A DNA stretch of 64,000 bases from Rhodococcus rhodochrous (lineage in GTDB: Bacteria; Actinomycetota; Actinomycetes; Mycobacteriales; Mycobacteriaceae), in NCBI RefSeq assembly GCF_014854695.1, contig NZ_CP027557.1, forward strand, positions 3,162,001-3,226,000, given 5' to 3'. Position numbers and translations under genes: made by a program. The notes beneath the pieces are model-generated. The model had not been told where the DNA came from and did not search any database. It was given only the letters and a program-made list of their open reading frames with translations. Of this stretch, positions 46,450 to 54,182 are shown piece by piece; positions within the stretch are counted from its first letter, which is position 1, and the number at the start of each line of letters is the position of its first letter.

Positions 46450-47469
46450 TCATTCCGTGAGTCCCTCCAGTTCGGCTTCCGTCCCCCACGCCAGGCTCAG
46501 ATACGGGCGTTCGGCCACGAAGCCCTCGATGAGTGCCCGATCGGTGCCCGCCGTGAACCGCAGGCGCATCCGGCCCACGGTGACGCTGCCGACCTGTTCG
46601 ACCCGGCCACCGACCACAGCGATGTCGGCGTCGATCGCGCGGATCATCTCCGCGAGCCACGGACCGTGCGCGGCATCACCGATCGCGGTGACCAGAGCCG
46701 TGTCGGCACCCGAACCCGTCGACGGGTCGGTGCCGACCGGGACGAGCGCGTGCCCGAGCGCCGACTCGGGATCGGCGACGAGATCGACGATCCGGCCCGT
46801 CTCGACCACCTGTCCGGCATCGAGCCGAGCAGCCGAGCTGCAGATCCGGCGCAGCACCCCGAGTTCGTGGGTGATCACCACGACCGTGACACCGAGTCGT
46901 CTGTTCACCTCGGCGACCAGATCGAGGACCTGATCGGTGGTGTCCGGGTCCAGGGCGCTCGTCGCCTCGTCGCACAGCAGCACCTCGGGTTCTGCGGCGA
47001 GTGCGCGAGCGATGCCCACGCGCTGCTGCTGACCACCGGACAACTGCGAGGGGTAGCTCTCCCCCTTGCCGGCCAGGCCGACGAGATCGAGCAGCTCGAG
47101 CGCCCGCGTGCGGCGCTGTTCCTTGCCGATCCCGGCCACTTCGAGGGGGAACTCGACGTTCCGGATCACGGTGCGCGAGTGCAGCAGGTTGAACTGCTGG
47201 AAGACCGTCCCGATCCGTCGACGGGCCGCGCGCAGTTCCGCACCGGACAGGGTCGACAGGTCGTCCTTACCGAGCAGGATCCGTCCCGAGGTGGGCCGCT
47301 CGAGCAGGTTCAGGCAGCGCAGCAGCGTGGACTTGCCGGATCCGGACGGACCCACGATGCCGTAGATCTCGCCGTCCGGGATCTCGAGCGACACCCCTCG
47401 CAGCGCCGCGACCTCCCCGGAGCGTCCGGCTCCGGGGAAGGTCTTGACGAGGTTCTCGACGACGATCAT
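46450..47469 (-). CDS. metN: Methionine ABC transporter ATP-binding protein MetN
   Basis: 339 residues. Walker A GPSGSGKST, signature LSGGQQQRVGIARAL, Walker B VLLCDEATSALDP, H-loop VVITHELGVL. The C-terminal about 100 residues form the NIL/ACT-like regulatory domain that binds methionine for trans-inhibition. ATG 47469 shares one base with the metQ stop. Confidence 0.93.
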   Translation of the reverse strand: MIVVENLVKTFPGAGRSGEVAALRGVSLEIPDGEIYGIVGPSGSGKSTLLRCLNLLERPTSGRILLGKDDLSTLSGAELRAARRRIGTVFQQFNLLHSRTVIRNVEFPLEVAGIGKEQRRTRALELLDLVGLAGKGESYPSQLSGGQQQRVGIARALAAEPEVLLCDEATSALDPDTTDQVLDLVAEVNRRLGVTVVVITHELGVLRRICSSAARLDAGQVVETGRIVDLVADPESALGHALVPVGTDPSTGSGADTALVTAIGDAAHGPWLAEMIRAIDADIAVVGGRVEQVGSVTVGRMRLRFTAGTDRALIEGFVAERPYLSLAWGTEAELEGLTE

Positions 47470-48305
47470 CAGTTCGTCGGGTGGACCGGCAGCACGGCGC
47501 CGGAGTAGGTCTCCTCGATCCAGGCAGCCGTCTCGGGCGACTCGAGGGCCTCGGCCAGGGCGGTCACGGCCGGGTCGTTCTCGTTCTCGGCCCGCACGAC
47601 GAGCAGGTTGGAGAAGGGGTTGTCCTCGACCTCTTCGGTGACGATGGCGTCCTCGGCCGGGTTCAGTCCGGCTTCGAGCGCGTAGTTGGAATTGATCACG
47701 GCGGCGGTGATCTGTGCGTCGTCGAGCTGACGGGCGAGCTGCGGACGCTCGATGCCGACCAGGTTGAGGTTCTTCGGGTTGGCGGTGATGTTCGATTCGG
47801 TGACCACCGACAGGTCGGCCTCCTCGAACGGCACGTCCATCTCGAGCAGACCGGCCGATTCGAGCAGGTACAGCGCGCGAGCGTAGTTGGTGGTGTCGCG
47901 CGGCACGGCGACGGTGTCGCCGTCCTTCAACTCGTCGAGCGAGGCGATCTTGTTCGAGTAGAGCCCGATGGGCTCGAGATGCACGTCGGCGACGGCGACG
48001 AGGTCGTCGACACCCTTCTGTTTCTGCCAGTCCGTCAGGTAGGGCTCGTGCTGGAAGAAGTTCGCGTCGACGTCGCCGGCCTCGAGCAGTTCGTTGGGAT
48101 CGACCTCACCGGTGATCTCGACGATGTCGAGTTCGTAGTCGCCCAGCGCCCCGGTGCTCACGATCTGGTCGAGGATCTCGACGTGCGGGGTGGACGACGC
48201 CGAGATCCGGAGGGTGGTGTCGTCCCCTTCGGACGACGAGCAGGCCGCGAGGCCCGCAGCGAGGGTGAGCGCGGCGGACGCGACGACGATACGACGCAGT
48301 GACAT
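47469..48305 (-). CDS. metQ: MetQ/NlpA family methionine-binding lipoprotein
   Basis: 278 residues. Lipoprotein signal ending LAAC near residue 22. The NlpA fold is clear: PHVEILDQIV, VEITGEVDPNELLEAGDVDANFFQHEPYL, VAVPRDTTNYARALYLLESAGLL. Receptor for the MetNI channel. ATG 48305 is preferred because the signal peptide starts there; an ATG 42 bases earlier has no ribosome site. Follows the oxygenase gene by 60 bp. Confidence 0.93.
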   Translation of the reverse strand: MSLRRIVVASAALTLAAGLAACSSSEGDDTTLRISASSTPHVEILDQIVSTGALGDYELDIVEITGEVDPNELLEAGDVDANFFQHEPYLTDWQKQKGVDDLVAVADVHLEPIGLYSNKIASLDELKDGDTVAVPRDTTNYARALYLLESAGLLEMDVPFEEADLSVVTESNITANPKNLNLVGIERPQLARQLDDAQITAAVINSNYALEAGLNPAEDAIVTEEVEDNPFSNLLVVRAENENDPAVTALAEALESPETAAWIEETYSGAVLPVHPTN

Positions 48306-48365
48306 CGGGTGGATACCTTCCGTTGGAAATGCGGGGACGTTGGACATGCGGGACGGACAGATCGA

Positions 48366-49394
48366 TTATCGGGGTGCGGCGAAGCGGGCGAGGAGATCCG
48401 CGTGAAAACGCTCCGCCACGTTCGGGTGTGCCCGGAGGCGGGACTTGAGTGCGTTGAGGCCGTAGACGGCGTGCAGCGTGCCGCCGTGCGCGTCGGGGCC
48501 CACGCCACGGGCGACCGCGGCGAGGTCCGCGGGCAGCTCCACCGGTGGGAGTTCGCGGTCGAGACCGGGATTGAGGAAGAAGGGCAGCGACACGCGGTCG
48601 GTGCCCGCCGGGGGCGGCAGCACGCGGTGGACGGTCGCCTGGAGGTAACCGCCGGTGGCGACCTCGAGGAGTTCGCCGATGTTGACGATGAAATGCCCTG
48701 GGAGCGGGTCGATGTCGACCCACCGGCCGTCGCCTTCGACCTGGAATCCGGTGCTGCCGGGTTCGGGGTAGAGCAACGTCAGCGCGCCGACGTCCTTGTG
48801 GCTGCCGACTCCCTGATCGGTGACCGAGCGGTCGTGGCCGGGATACCGTGCGATCTTCAGCAGCGGGTCGGGATCGGCGAAGGCATCCTCGAAGTGATCG
48901 GCGGGGGCGCCGAGGGACTCGGCCCATGCGCCGAGCAGTCGGCGCCCGACGTCGCCGGCCTCGTCGATCCAGCGCAGGGCCAGTTCACGCAGTCGGGGGA
49001 CCTGCTCGGGCCACAGATTGGGGCCGTGCAGCACCTCCCAGGGGCGGTCGGGGTCGATCTCGGCGACGGCGTCGCGTTCCGGGCCGATGTCGAGTTGTTC
49101 GCGCCAGTCGACGTAGCCCTGGGTGCGTTCGCCGCCGACACGGGTGTAGCCGCGGAAGTGGGGTGAGCGGATGTTCTCGATCGCGAGCTTGTCCGCCTCG
49201 GGGAGGGCGAAGAACTCGCGGGCCGCCGCGACCAGTTCGTCGGCGAGCGCGGGATCGATCCCGTGACCGGCGAGATGGAAGAACCCGGTCTCGTGGGTGG
49301 CCTCCCGGAGACGATCGAGCAGGGCGTTGCGCGTTGTTTCGTCGCCGTCGAGATCGGACAGATCGATGACGGGCAATACCGCCGAATCGGACAT
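48366..49394 (-). CDS. 2-oxoglutarate/Fe(II)-dependent oxygenase (isopenicillin-N-synthase family)
   Basis: 342 residues. The N-terminal DIOX_N domain (LPVIDLSDLDGDE ... GFFHLAGHGIDPAL) is followed by a double-stranded beta-helix core with iron ligands HxD in GSHKDVGALTLL and the distal His in QATVHRVLPP, and the 2-oxoglutarate-binding RVS (RVSLPFFL). The substrate is unknown. Its place as first gene of the metQNI operon, behind a Cys-rich leader ORF, suggests a sulfur-containing or sulfonate-type substrate, but this is inference. AAAGG lies before ATG 49394. Confidence 0.85.
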   Translation of the reverse strand: MSDSAVLPVIDLSDLDGDETTRNALLDRLREATHETGFFHLAGHGIDPALADELVAAAREFFALPEADKLAIENIRSPHFRGYTRVGGERTQGYVDWREQLDIGPERDAVAEIDPDRPWEVLHGPNLWPEQVPRLRELALRWIDEAGDVGRRLLGAWAESLGAPADHFEDAFADPDPLLKIARYPGHDRSVTDQGVGSHKDVGALTLLYPEPGSTGFQVEGDGRWVDIDPLPGHFIVNIGELLEVATGGYLQATVHRVLPPPAGTDRVSLPFFLNPGLDRELPPVELPADLAAVARGVGPDAHGGTLHAVYGLNALKSRLRAHPNVAERFHADLLARFAAPR

Positions 49395-49494
49395 GATGTG
49401 CCTTTCGAACCGCATCGGATGCGAGGAATTCCCGGTCACCGCCGGATCGTCGGTCACAGCGGACTCAGGGGAATCGTGAGAGCAGTGCGAGAAG

Positions 49495-49507
49495 CCCCGG
49501 ACAGGGG
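49495..49507 (-). promoter_or_regulatory. Small hairpin directly after the leader ORF
   Basis: On the transcribed strand, CCCC-TGTCC-GGGG begins four bases after the leader-ORF stop. With GCATC-C-GATGC at 49412-49422 it gives two structures between leader and oxygenase that could take part in attenuation. Confidence 0.35.
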
Positions 49508-49511
49508 GCGA

Positions 49512-49589
49512 TCAGCGGCAACGACAACACGCAGGAGCCACGGCGCGTCGAGCGCGTGTGCTCACAGTCTGCGTGTGGGTGTTGCCCAT
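49512..49589 (-). CDS. Cys-rich leader peptide ORF, 25 aa
   Basis: A 25-codon ORF starts at ATG 49589 with a strong GGAGGAG five bases upstream and ends TGA 49512. The translation is Thr/Arg/Ala-rich and closes with ACCRCR, that is, three Cys in the last five codons. It lies 117 bp before the oxygenase-metQNI operon on the same strand. Short ORFs with terminal Cys clusters are known in actinobacteria as cysteine-responsive attenuators of sulfur-assimilation operons. The peptide itself is probably without function; ribosome stalling at the Cys codons would be the signal. Below usual gene-caller length. Confidence 0.7.
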   Translation of the reverse strand: MGNTHTQTVSTRARRAVAPACCRCR

Positions 49590-49603
49590 GTTCTCCTCCG
49601 ATG

Positions 49604-49619
49604 AGGTCGCATGCGACCT
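49604..49619. promoter_or_regulatory. Perfect 16-bp palindrome upstream of the leader ORF
   Basis: AGGTCGCATGCGACCT, located five bases upstream of the leader Shine-Dalgarno. Likely an operator at or near the transcription start of the leader-oxygenase-metQNI operon; a 5'-end RNA hairpin is the alternative. Confidence 0.6.
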
Positions 49620-49709
49620 TCGACGACAGTGCCACGACGTGGTCCTGATCAAGGCTAATCGCCTCCGCGACCACCCGGCAAATCACCCTGGATCGACGAT
49701 TCGACACCA

Positions 49710-49745
49710 TTGACAGCATGCTGCTTTTTTGCCAGCATGCTGTCA
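49710..49745 (+). promoter_or_regulatory. Operator/promoter of the PfpI-MarR pair
   Basis: Perfect inverted repeat TGACAGCATGCTG (49711-49723) / CAGCATGCTGTCA (49733-49745) with a nine-base centre containing six T. A consensus -35 TTGACA (49710-49715) lies in the first arm and a -10-like CAGCAT lies 17 bp on (49733-49738). The second arm ends on the A of the start codon at 49745, and there is no Shine-Dalgarno, so the mRNA is probably leaderless. The downstream MarR protein is the obvious ligand. Confidence 0.75.
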
Positions 49746-50362
49746 TGACCGAAACAGTTCACGTCGCCGTGTACGACACCCTGGCGGACTGGGAGATCGG
49801 ATACGTCACGCCGCACATCGCAGATCCGGAATGGCAGCGCAGTCCCGGCCGGTATCGCGTCCGCACGGTCGGAGCCACGCCGGAACCGGTCACGACGAAG
49901 GGCGGACTCCGCATCCTCCCCGACACCGTGCTCGCGGACGTGACGCCGGAGAACAGCGCGATGCTGATCCTCGCGGGCAACGACATCTGGCCGACCGACG
50001 CCTACGCCCCCTTCGTCGACAAGACCCGGCAGTTCCTCGACGCCGGCGTTCCGGTGGCTGCGATCTGCGGCGCGACCGGGGCGCTCGCGGCAGTCGGCCT
50101 GCTCGACGAGCGACCGCACACGAGCAACGCTCTCGAATTCCTGCAGGGCATCGGCTACGGGGGCGCCGATCTGTATCGGGACGAACCTGCGGTCACGGAC
50201 GGCGATCTCATCACCGCGAGCGGCATCGCCCCCGTCGACTTCGCCCGCGCGATCCTCGCCCGCCTCGACATCTACGAACCGCGCGTGCTCGACGCCTGGT
50301 ACGCCCTCTACGGCGAGCGCGACCCGCGCGGCTACTACGAGCTCATGTCCTCCGGCTCGTGA
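49745..50362 (+). CDS. DJ-1/PfpI family protein
   Basis: 205 residues of the class-I glutamine-amidotransferase-like fold. The nucleophile elbow is AAICGATGALA with Cys near residue 105; the acidic partner may be Glu in YDTLADWEIGY. Family members include glyoxalase III, chaperones and isonitrile hydratase-like enzymes; the substrate is not apparent. ATG 49745 follows the operator without a ribosome site. Its TGA overlaps the GTG of the MarR gene. Confidence 0.85.
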   Translation: MTETVHVAVYDTLADWEIGYVTPHIADPEWQRSPGRYRVRTVGATPEPVTTKGGLRILPDTVLADVTPENSAMLILAGNDIWPTDAYAPFVDKTRQFLDAGVPVAAICGATGALAAVGLLDERPHTSNALEFLQGIGYGGADLYRDEPAVTDGDLITASGIAPVDFARAILARLDIYEPRVLDAWYALYGERDPRGYYELMSSGS

Positions 50363-50856
50363 CAGAACCGAACGCGGCCGAGCAGCACCCGGCCGAGGCC
50401 GAACTGCTCAGCGCGGCCGCACTGACGGCCTTCCGGCTCAACGGCCAGTTTCTCGCGCTGGCCGAGACCCTGGCGCGTCCGGTGGGCCTGACCGCGGCCT
50501 GGTGGCAGGTCCTCGGCGCGGTCTCCCCCGCTCCGCTGCCGGTGTCCGCGATCGCCCGCGAGATGGGCATCACCCGGCAGAGCGTGCAGCGCATCGCCGA
50601 TCTCCTCGTCGACAAGGGCCTGGCGGAGTACCGCCCCAATCCGGCGCACCGTCGCGCCAAGCTCGTCGCGATGACACCGGCCGGCCGCGACGCGATCCGT
50701 GCCATCGGCCCCGCCCACACCGACGCCGCGCGGGCACTGTGCGAGGAGACCGGATCCGAGAACCTGGCGCGGATCGTGGAGGGCATGCGCGCGTTGTCGG
50801 CCGCCCTCGACCGATCGGCCGATCAGCTCCCCGACGGACGACGCGGCGGGAAGTGA
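50359..50856 (+). CDS. MarR-family transcriptional regulator
   Basis: 165 residues. Winged helix with recognition region SAIAREMGITRQSVQRIADLLVDKGLAEYRPNPAHRRAKLVAMTPAG. Start GTG 50359 overlaps the PfpI stop (GTGA), so the two are translationally coupled. Likely autorepressor through the inverted repeat at 49711-49745. The last 34 bp overlap the convergent tesB gene. Confidence 0.88.
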   Translation: MTEPNAAEQHPAEAELLSAAALTAFRLNGQFLALAETLARPVGLTAAWWQVLGAVSPAPLPVSAIAREMGITRQSVQRIADLLVDKGLAEYRPNPAHRRAKLVAMTPAGRDAIRAIGPAHTDAARALCEETGSENLARIVEGMRALSAALDRSADQLPDGRRGGK

Positions 50857-51707
50857 CGGATGAGCCCTTCCTGCACGACGGTGGCGACGAGTTCGCCCTC
50901 GATGGTGAAGTAGCGGCCCGTCGCCATCCCGCGAGAACCGGCCGCCACCGGGGATTCCGTGGCGTACAGGTGCCATTCGTCGAAGCGGAGCGGACGGTGG
51001 AACCAGATCGAATGGTTGACCGTCGCAGCTACGATCCGGTCGAGTCCCCACGAGAGGCCGTGCGTGGTGAGGATCGAGTCGAGGACGGTCGTGTCGGACG
51101 CGTAGGCCAGCGTGGCGACGTGGAGCAGCGGAGCGTCGGGTAGTTGCCCGTCGGCGCGCATCCACACGCGGTTGTGGCCGAGCTTCTCCCCCGTTCCCCG
51201 CAACACCCAAGCGGGGTCGTTGGCGTACCGCATGTCGATCGGTTTGAGTGCGCCGACGAAATGCGGCAACTGCTCCTCGAAGCCACGCAGACGTTCGCCG
51301 ATCGGCGGAAGTGCTTCGGGCAGCGGAACATCGGGAACGGTCACCGAGTGCTCGAGGCCCTTGCCCCACCGCTGGAAGGCGGCGAGCATGACGAACAGTT
51401 CCTGGTCGTCCTGGTACGCGGTGACCATCCTGTTCGCGAAGTCGCGGCCGTCGCGGTGGGTGACGACGTGGTAGTCGATGGGCCGCTTGACGTCGCCGCC
51501 CCGGATGAAATGGGCGTTGATCGCGTGCACGGGTCGATCACCGACGGTGCGCCCGGCCGCGATGAGCGCCTGCGCGACGAGTTGACCGCCGAAGGTGCGG
51601 CTGCCGACCTGTGCGGGATGACCGCCACGGAAGACGTTCTCCTCGACCTGCTCCAGGTCGAGCAGTCCGAGGAGAACGTCGAGATCCGTTGTGTCCGACA
51701 GTGTCAC
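50823..51707 (-). CDS. tesB: Acyl-CoA thioesterase II
   Basis: 294 residues, double hotdog fold. VFRGGHPAQVGSRTFGGQLVAQAL and HAINAHFIRGGDVKRPIDYHV are TesB signatures, and SHGLSWGLDR-like THGLSWGLDR and NHSIWFHRPLR are in the second half. Hydrolyses medium/long acyl-CoAs. Its GTG overlaps the pyk stop (GTGA), as in M. tuberculosis Rv1617-Rv1618. Its 3' end overlaps the MarR gene by 34 bp. Confidence 0.93.
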   Translation of the reverse strand: MTLSDTTDLDVLLGLLDLEQVEENVFRGGHPAQVGSRTFGGQLVAQALIAAGRTVGDRPVHAINAHFIRGGDVKRPIDYHVVTHRDGRDFANRMVTAYQDDQELFVMLAAFQRWGKGLEHSVTVPDVPLPEALPPIGERLRGFEEQLPHFVGALKPIDMRYANDPAWVLRGTGEKLGHNRVWMRADGQLPDAPLLHVATLAYASDTTVLDSILTTHGLSWGLDRIVAATVNHSIWFHRPLRFDEWHLYATESPVAAGSRGMATGRYFTIEGELVATVVQEGLIRHFPPRRPSGS

Positions 51708-53125
51708 CGGGTGTCTTTCTCACCCAACCGGTGCACGTGGATGAGGTTGGTCGAACCCGAGCGTCCCGGAGGCGCTCCGGCGACGATCACCACGAGGTCG
51801 CCGCGCTGGTACCGGCCCAGCGACAGCAACGCCGCGTCGACCTGTTCGACCATCTGGTCGGTGGTGTCGACCGGCTCGACCGAGAAGGTCTCGGTGCCCC
51901 ACGTCAGCGCCAGCTGGTTGCGGATGTGCGGGACGGGCGTGAACGCGAGCAGCGGCAGCGGGGTGTGCAGCCGTGCGAGTCGTCGCACGGTGTCGCCCGA
52001 CTGGGTGAACGCGACGAGCGCCTTGGCGTCGAGACGCTCGCCGATGTCGCGGGCGGCGTACGAGATGACACCGCGCTTGGTGCGCGGAACGTGCGTCAGC
52101 GCAGGTACTTCCGTCGAATCCGACTCGACGGCGGCGATGATGCGCGCCATCGTGCGGACCGTTTCGACGGGGAACTTGCCGACGGAGGTCTCACCCGAGA
52201 GCATCACGGCGTCGGTGCCGTCGAGCACGGCGTTGGCCACGTCGGAGGCCTCGGCGCGGGTGGGACGCGAGTTCTCGATCATCGATTCGAGCATCTGCGT
52301 CGCGACGATGACGGGCTTGGCGTTCTCGCGTGCGATCTGGATCGCGCGCTTCTGCACGAGTGGTACTTCCTCGAGCGGAAGTTCGACGCCGAGGTCGCCG
52401 CGCGCCACCATGACCGCGTCGAAGGCGAGGACCACGGCCTCGAGATTCTCGACGGCCTCGGGCTTCTCGAGCTTGGCGATCACCGGCACGTGCCGCCCGA
52501 CGCGGTCCATGACCTCGTGAACGAGTTCGACGTCGGCCGGTGACCGCACGAACGACAGGGCGATGAAGTCGACACCGAGGCGCAGGGCGAACTCGAGATC
52601 CTCGATGTCCTTCTCCGACATGGCCGGAACGGAGACGTTCATCCCCGGCAGGGAGACACCCTTGTTGTTGCTGACGGGTCCACCCTCGATGACGCGGCAG
52701 ACGACGTCGTTGCCCTCGACCGCCTCGACGACGAGACCGACCTTGCCGTCGTCGACGAGCAACCGGTCGCCGGCGACGGCGTCCTGGGCGAGTTCCTTGT
52801 AGGTGGTCGAGACGCGGTCGTGGTCTCCGACCACGTCGTCGACGGTGATGCGGACCACTTCACCGTGTTCCCACACGGTGCGGTCCTCGGCGAATCGTCC
52901 GAGCCGGATCTTCGGCCCCTGGAGATCGGCGAGGATGCCGACGGCGTGCCCGGAGGCCTCCGACGCAGCGCGGACCCGGTTGTAGTGGCCCTCGTGGTCG
53001 GCGTGTTCACCGTGGCTGAAATTCAGGCGGGCGACGTCCATTCCGGCGTCGACGAGATTCCGCAGGACATCGGGGTCGGCGGTGGCCGGCCCCATAGTGC
53101 AAACGATCTTGGTGCGTCGGGTCAC
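51704..53125 (-). CDS. pyk: Pyruvate kinase
   Basis: 473 residues. Converts PEP + ADP to pyruvate + ATP. TKIVCTMGPAT and VARLNFSHGEH at the N-terminus, the catalytic Lys in VIAKLEKPEAVEN, the metal site VMVARGDLGVELPLEEVP and SGETSVGKFPVETV. The C-terminal effector domain is complete. Start GTG 53125. Preceded by the terminator of the TM2 gene, so it has its own promoter. Confidence 0.96.
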   Translation of the reverse strand: MTRRTKIVCTMGPATADPDVLRNLVDAGMDVARLNFSHGEHADHEGHYNRVRAASEASGHAVGILADLQGPKIRLGRFAEDRTVWEHGEVVRITVDDVVGDHDRVSTTYKELAQDAVAGDRLLVDDGKVGLVVEAVEGNDVVCRVIEGGPVSNNKGVSLPGMNVSVPAMSEKDIEDLEFALRLGVDFIALSFVRSPADVELVHEVMDRVGRHVPVIAKLEKPEAVENLEAVVLAFDAVMVARGDLGVELPLEEVPLVQKRAIQIARENAKPVIVATQMLESMIENSRPTRAEASDVANAVLDGTDAVMLSGETSVGKFPVETVRTMARIIAAVESDSTEVPALTHVPRTKRGVISYAARDIGERLDAKALVAFTQSGDTVRRLARLHTPLPLLAFTPVPHIRNQLALTWGTETFSVEPVDTTDQMVEQVDAALLSLGRYQRGDLVVIVAGAPPGRSGSTNLIHVHRLGEKDTR

Positions 53126-53160
53126 GCTTCGAGCCTAGCCTCCGAGCCTGCGACCCTCCA

Positions 53161-53200
53161 TCCCAGCACCCCGGTGCGTGTCGCCGGGGTGCCGATGGGA
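53161..53200. terminator. Terminator between the TM2 gene and pyk
   Basis: Perfect 9-bp stem GCACCCCGG/CCGGGGTGC with nine-base loop, extended by TCCCA/TGGGA. Located 17 bp after the TM2-gene stop. Confidence 0.7.
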
Positions 53201-53216
53201 CGGAGACGTCGGGATG

Positions 53217-54182
53217 TCACGGACGGAGCTGGCGTCCGTTCTTGTCGCGGACCTTGCCGGTGAGCATGAGGATGCCGTCGATCAGCGGCCAGATGCCCCC
53301 GATACCGCAGGTGAGCCACGTGACGGCGATCTGCGCGACCGCCGTACCCGGCTGGTCGAGATAGAAACGTCCGGCACCGAAGGCGCCGAGCAGGATCTCC
53401 AGCACACCTGCGGTGACCTTGCTCTTGTCGGAGTACGGCTCGCCGGTGTAGGGATCGCGCCCGAAGGGCGCTGCGGCGTCGCGACCGTACGGGTTCGACG
53501 GGTCGGGGTAGCCGTAGGCGGGCATCACCCCGTAGCCGGGCGGCGGACCGTATCCCTGTCCGCTCTGCGGCGGCGGACCGTATCCCTGTCCGCTCTGCGG
53601 CGGCGGGCCGTAACCCTGCCCGCCCTGCGGCGGCGGACCGTAACCCGGCTGCTGCGATCCCTGCGGACCGGTGTACCGGCCCTGCGACGGGTCCTGCTGC
53701 GGGGACCCGATCGGGTAGTGCGGATCGGGTGTCCCGTAGACCGGTCCGGTGCCGGTCTCGGGCCGGCCCTGATGCTCGCCGTAAGGGTAGTCGCCCGGGG
53801 ACGGATAGTCGGACTCGTGCTCGGCCGGTGGCGGGTAGCTGGGCGTGGTCCCCCAACCCGGTCCGTTGCCGACACCCGAGTAGGTGTCCCATCCCGGTCC
53901 CGGAGTGCCGGTGGAACCACCGAGGGAGTCGAGGGTGGGCGGTTGAGCGGACAACGAGGCCTGCGCGGTGGCGTCGTAATCGAACGCGCGTCCGAGATCG
54001 GGAGGCGGGGTGTGCTCGCTCTCCGAGGACCGCTCCGGCGTGTCGGCGCCGGAGGCGGACTCGCTCCGCTTCGTCAGGTCGGGCTTGGCAGGCTCCGTCG
54101 TGTCGGGCTCCGGCTTGGCAGGCTCCGGCTTGGCAGGCTCCGAATCGGATGCTCCCGAAGTTCCCGGGTCCTGTGTGGTCAC
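53217..54182 (-). CDS. TM2-domain protein with Pro/Gly/Gln-rich repeats
   Basis: 321 residues. The N-terminal 230 residues are disordered: Lys-Pro-Glu repeats (EPAKPEP), then Gly-Tyr-Pro-rich sequence with several copies of GQGYGPPPQ encoded by a roughly 30-bp DNA repeat (53535-53645). The C-terminal 80 residues are a TM2 domain: two hydrophobic helices with GAFGAGRFYLDQPG and TCGIGGIWPLIDGILMLTGK between and after them. Function of TM2 proteins is unknown. GTG 54182 overlaps lgt. Confidence 0.85.
   Translation of the reverse strand: MTTQDPGTSGASDSEPAKPEPAKPEPDTTEPAKPDLTKRSESASGADTPERSSESEHTPPPDLGRAFDYDATAQASLSAQPPTLDSLGGSTGTPGPGWDTYSGVGNGPGWGTTPSYPPPAEHESDYPSPGDYPYGEHQGRPETGTGPVYGTPDPHYPIGSPQQDPSQGRYTGPQGSQQPGYGPPPQGGQGYGPPPQSGQGYGPPPQSGQGYGPPPGYGVMPAYGYPDPSNPYGRDAAAPFGRDPYTGEPYSDKSKVTAGVLEILLGAFGAGRFYLDQPGTAVAQIAVTWLTCGIGGIWPLIDGILMLTGKVRDKNGRQLRP

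Noticed and set aside
49395..49744. SAM-type riboswitch before the methionine transport operon
   Set aside because: No SAM-I or SAM-IV core could be recognised by eye; the Cys leader ORF explains the region better. A covariance-model search would settle it.
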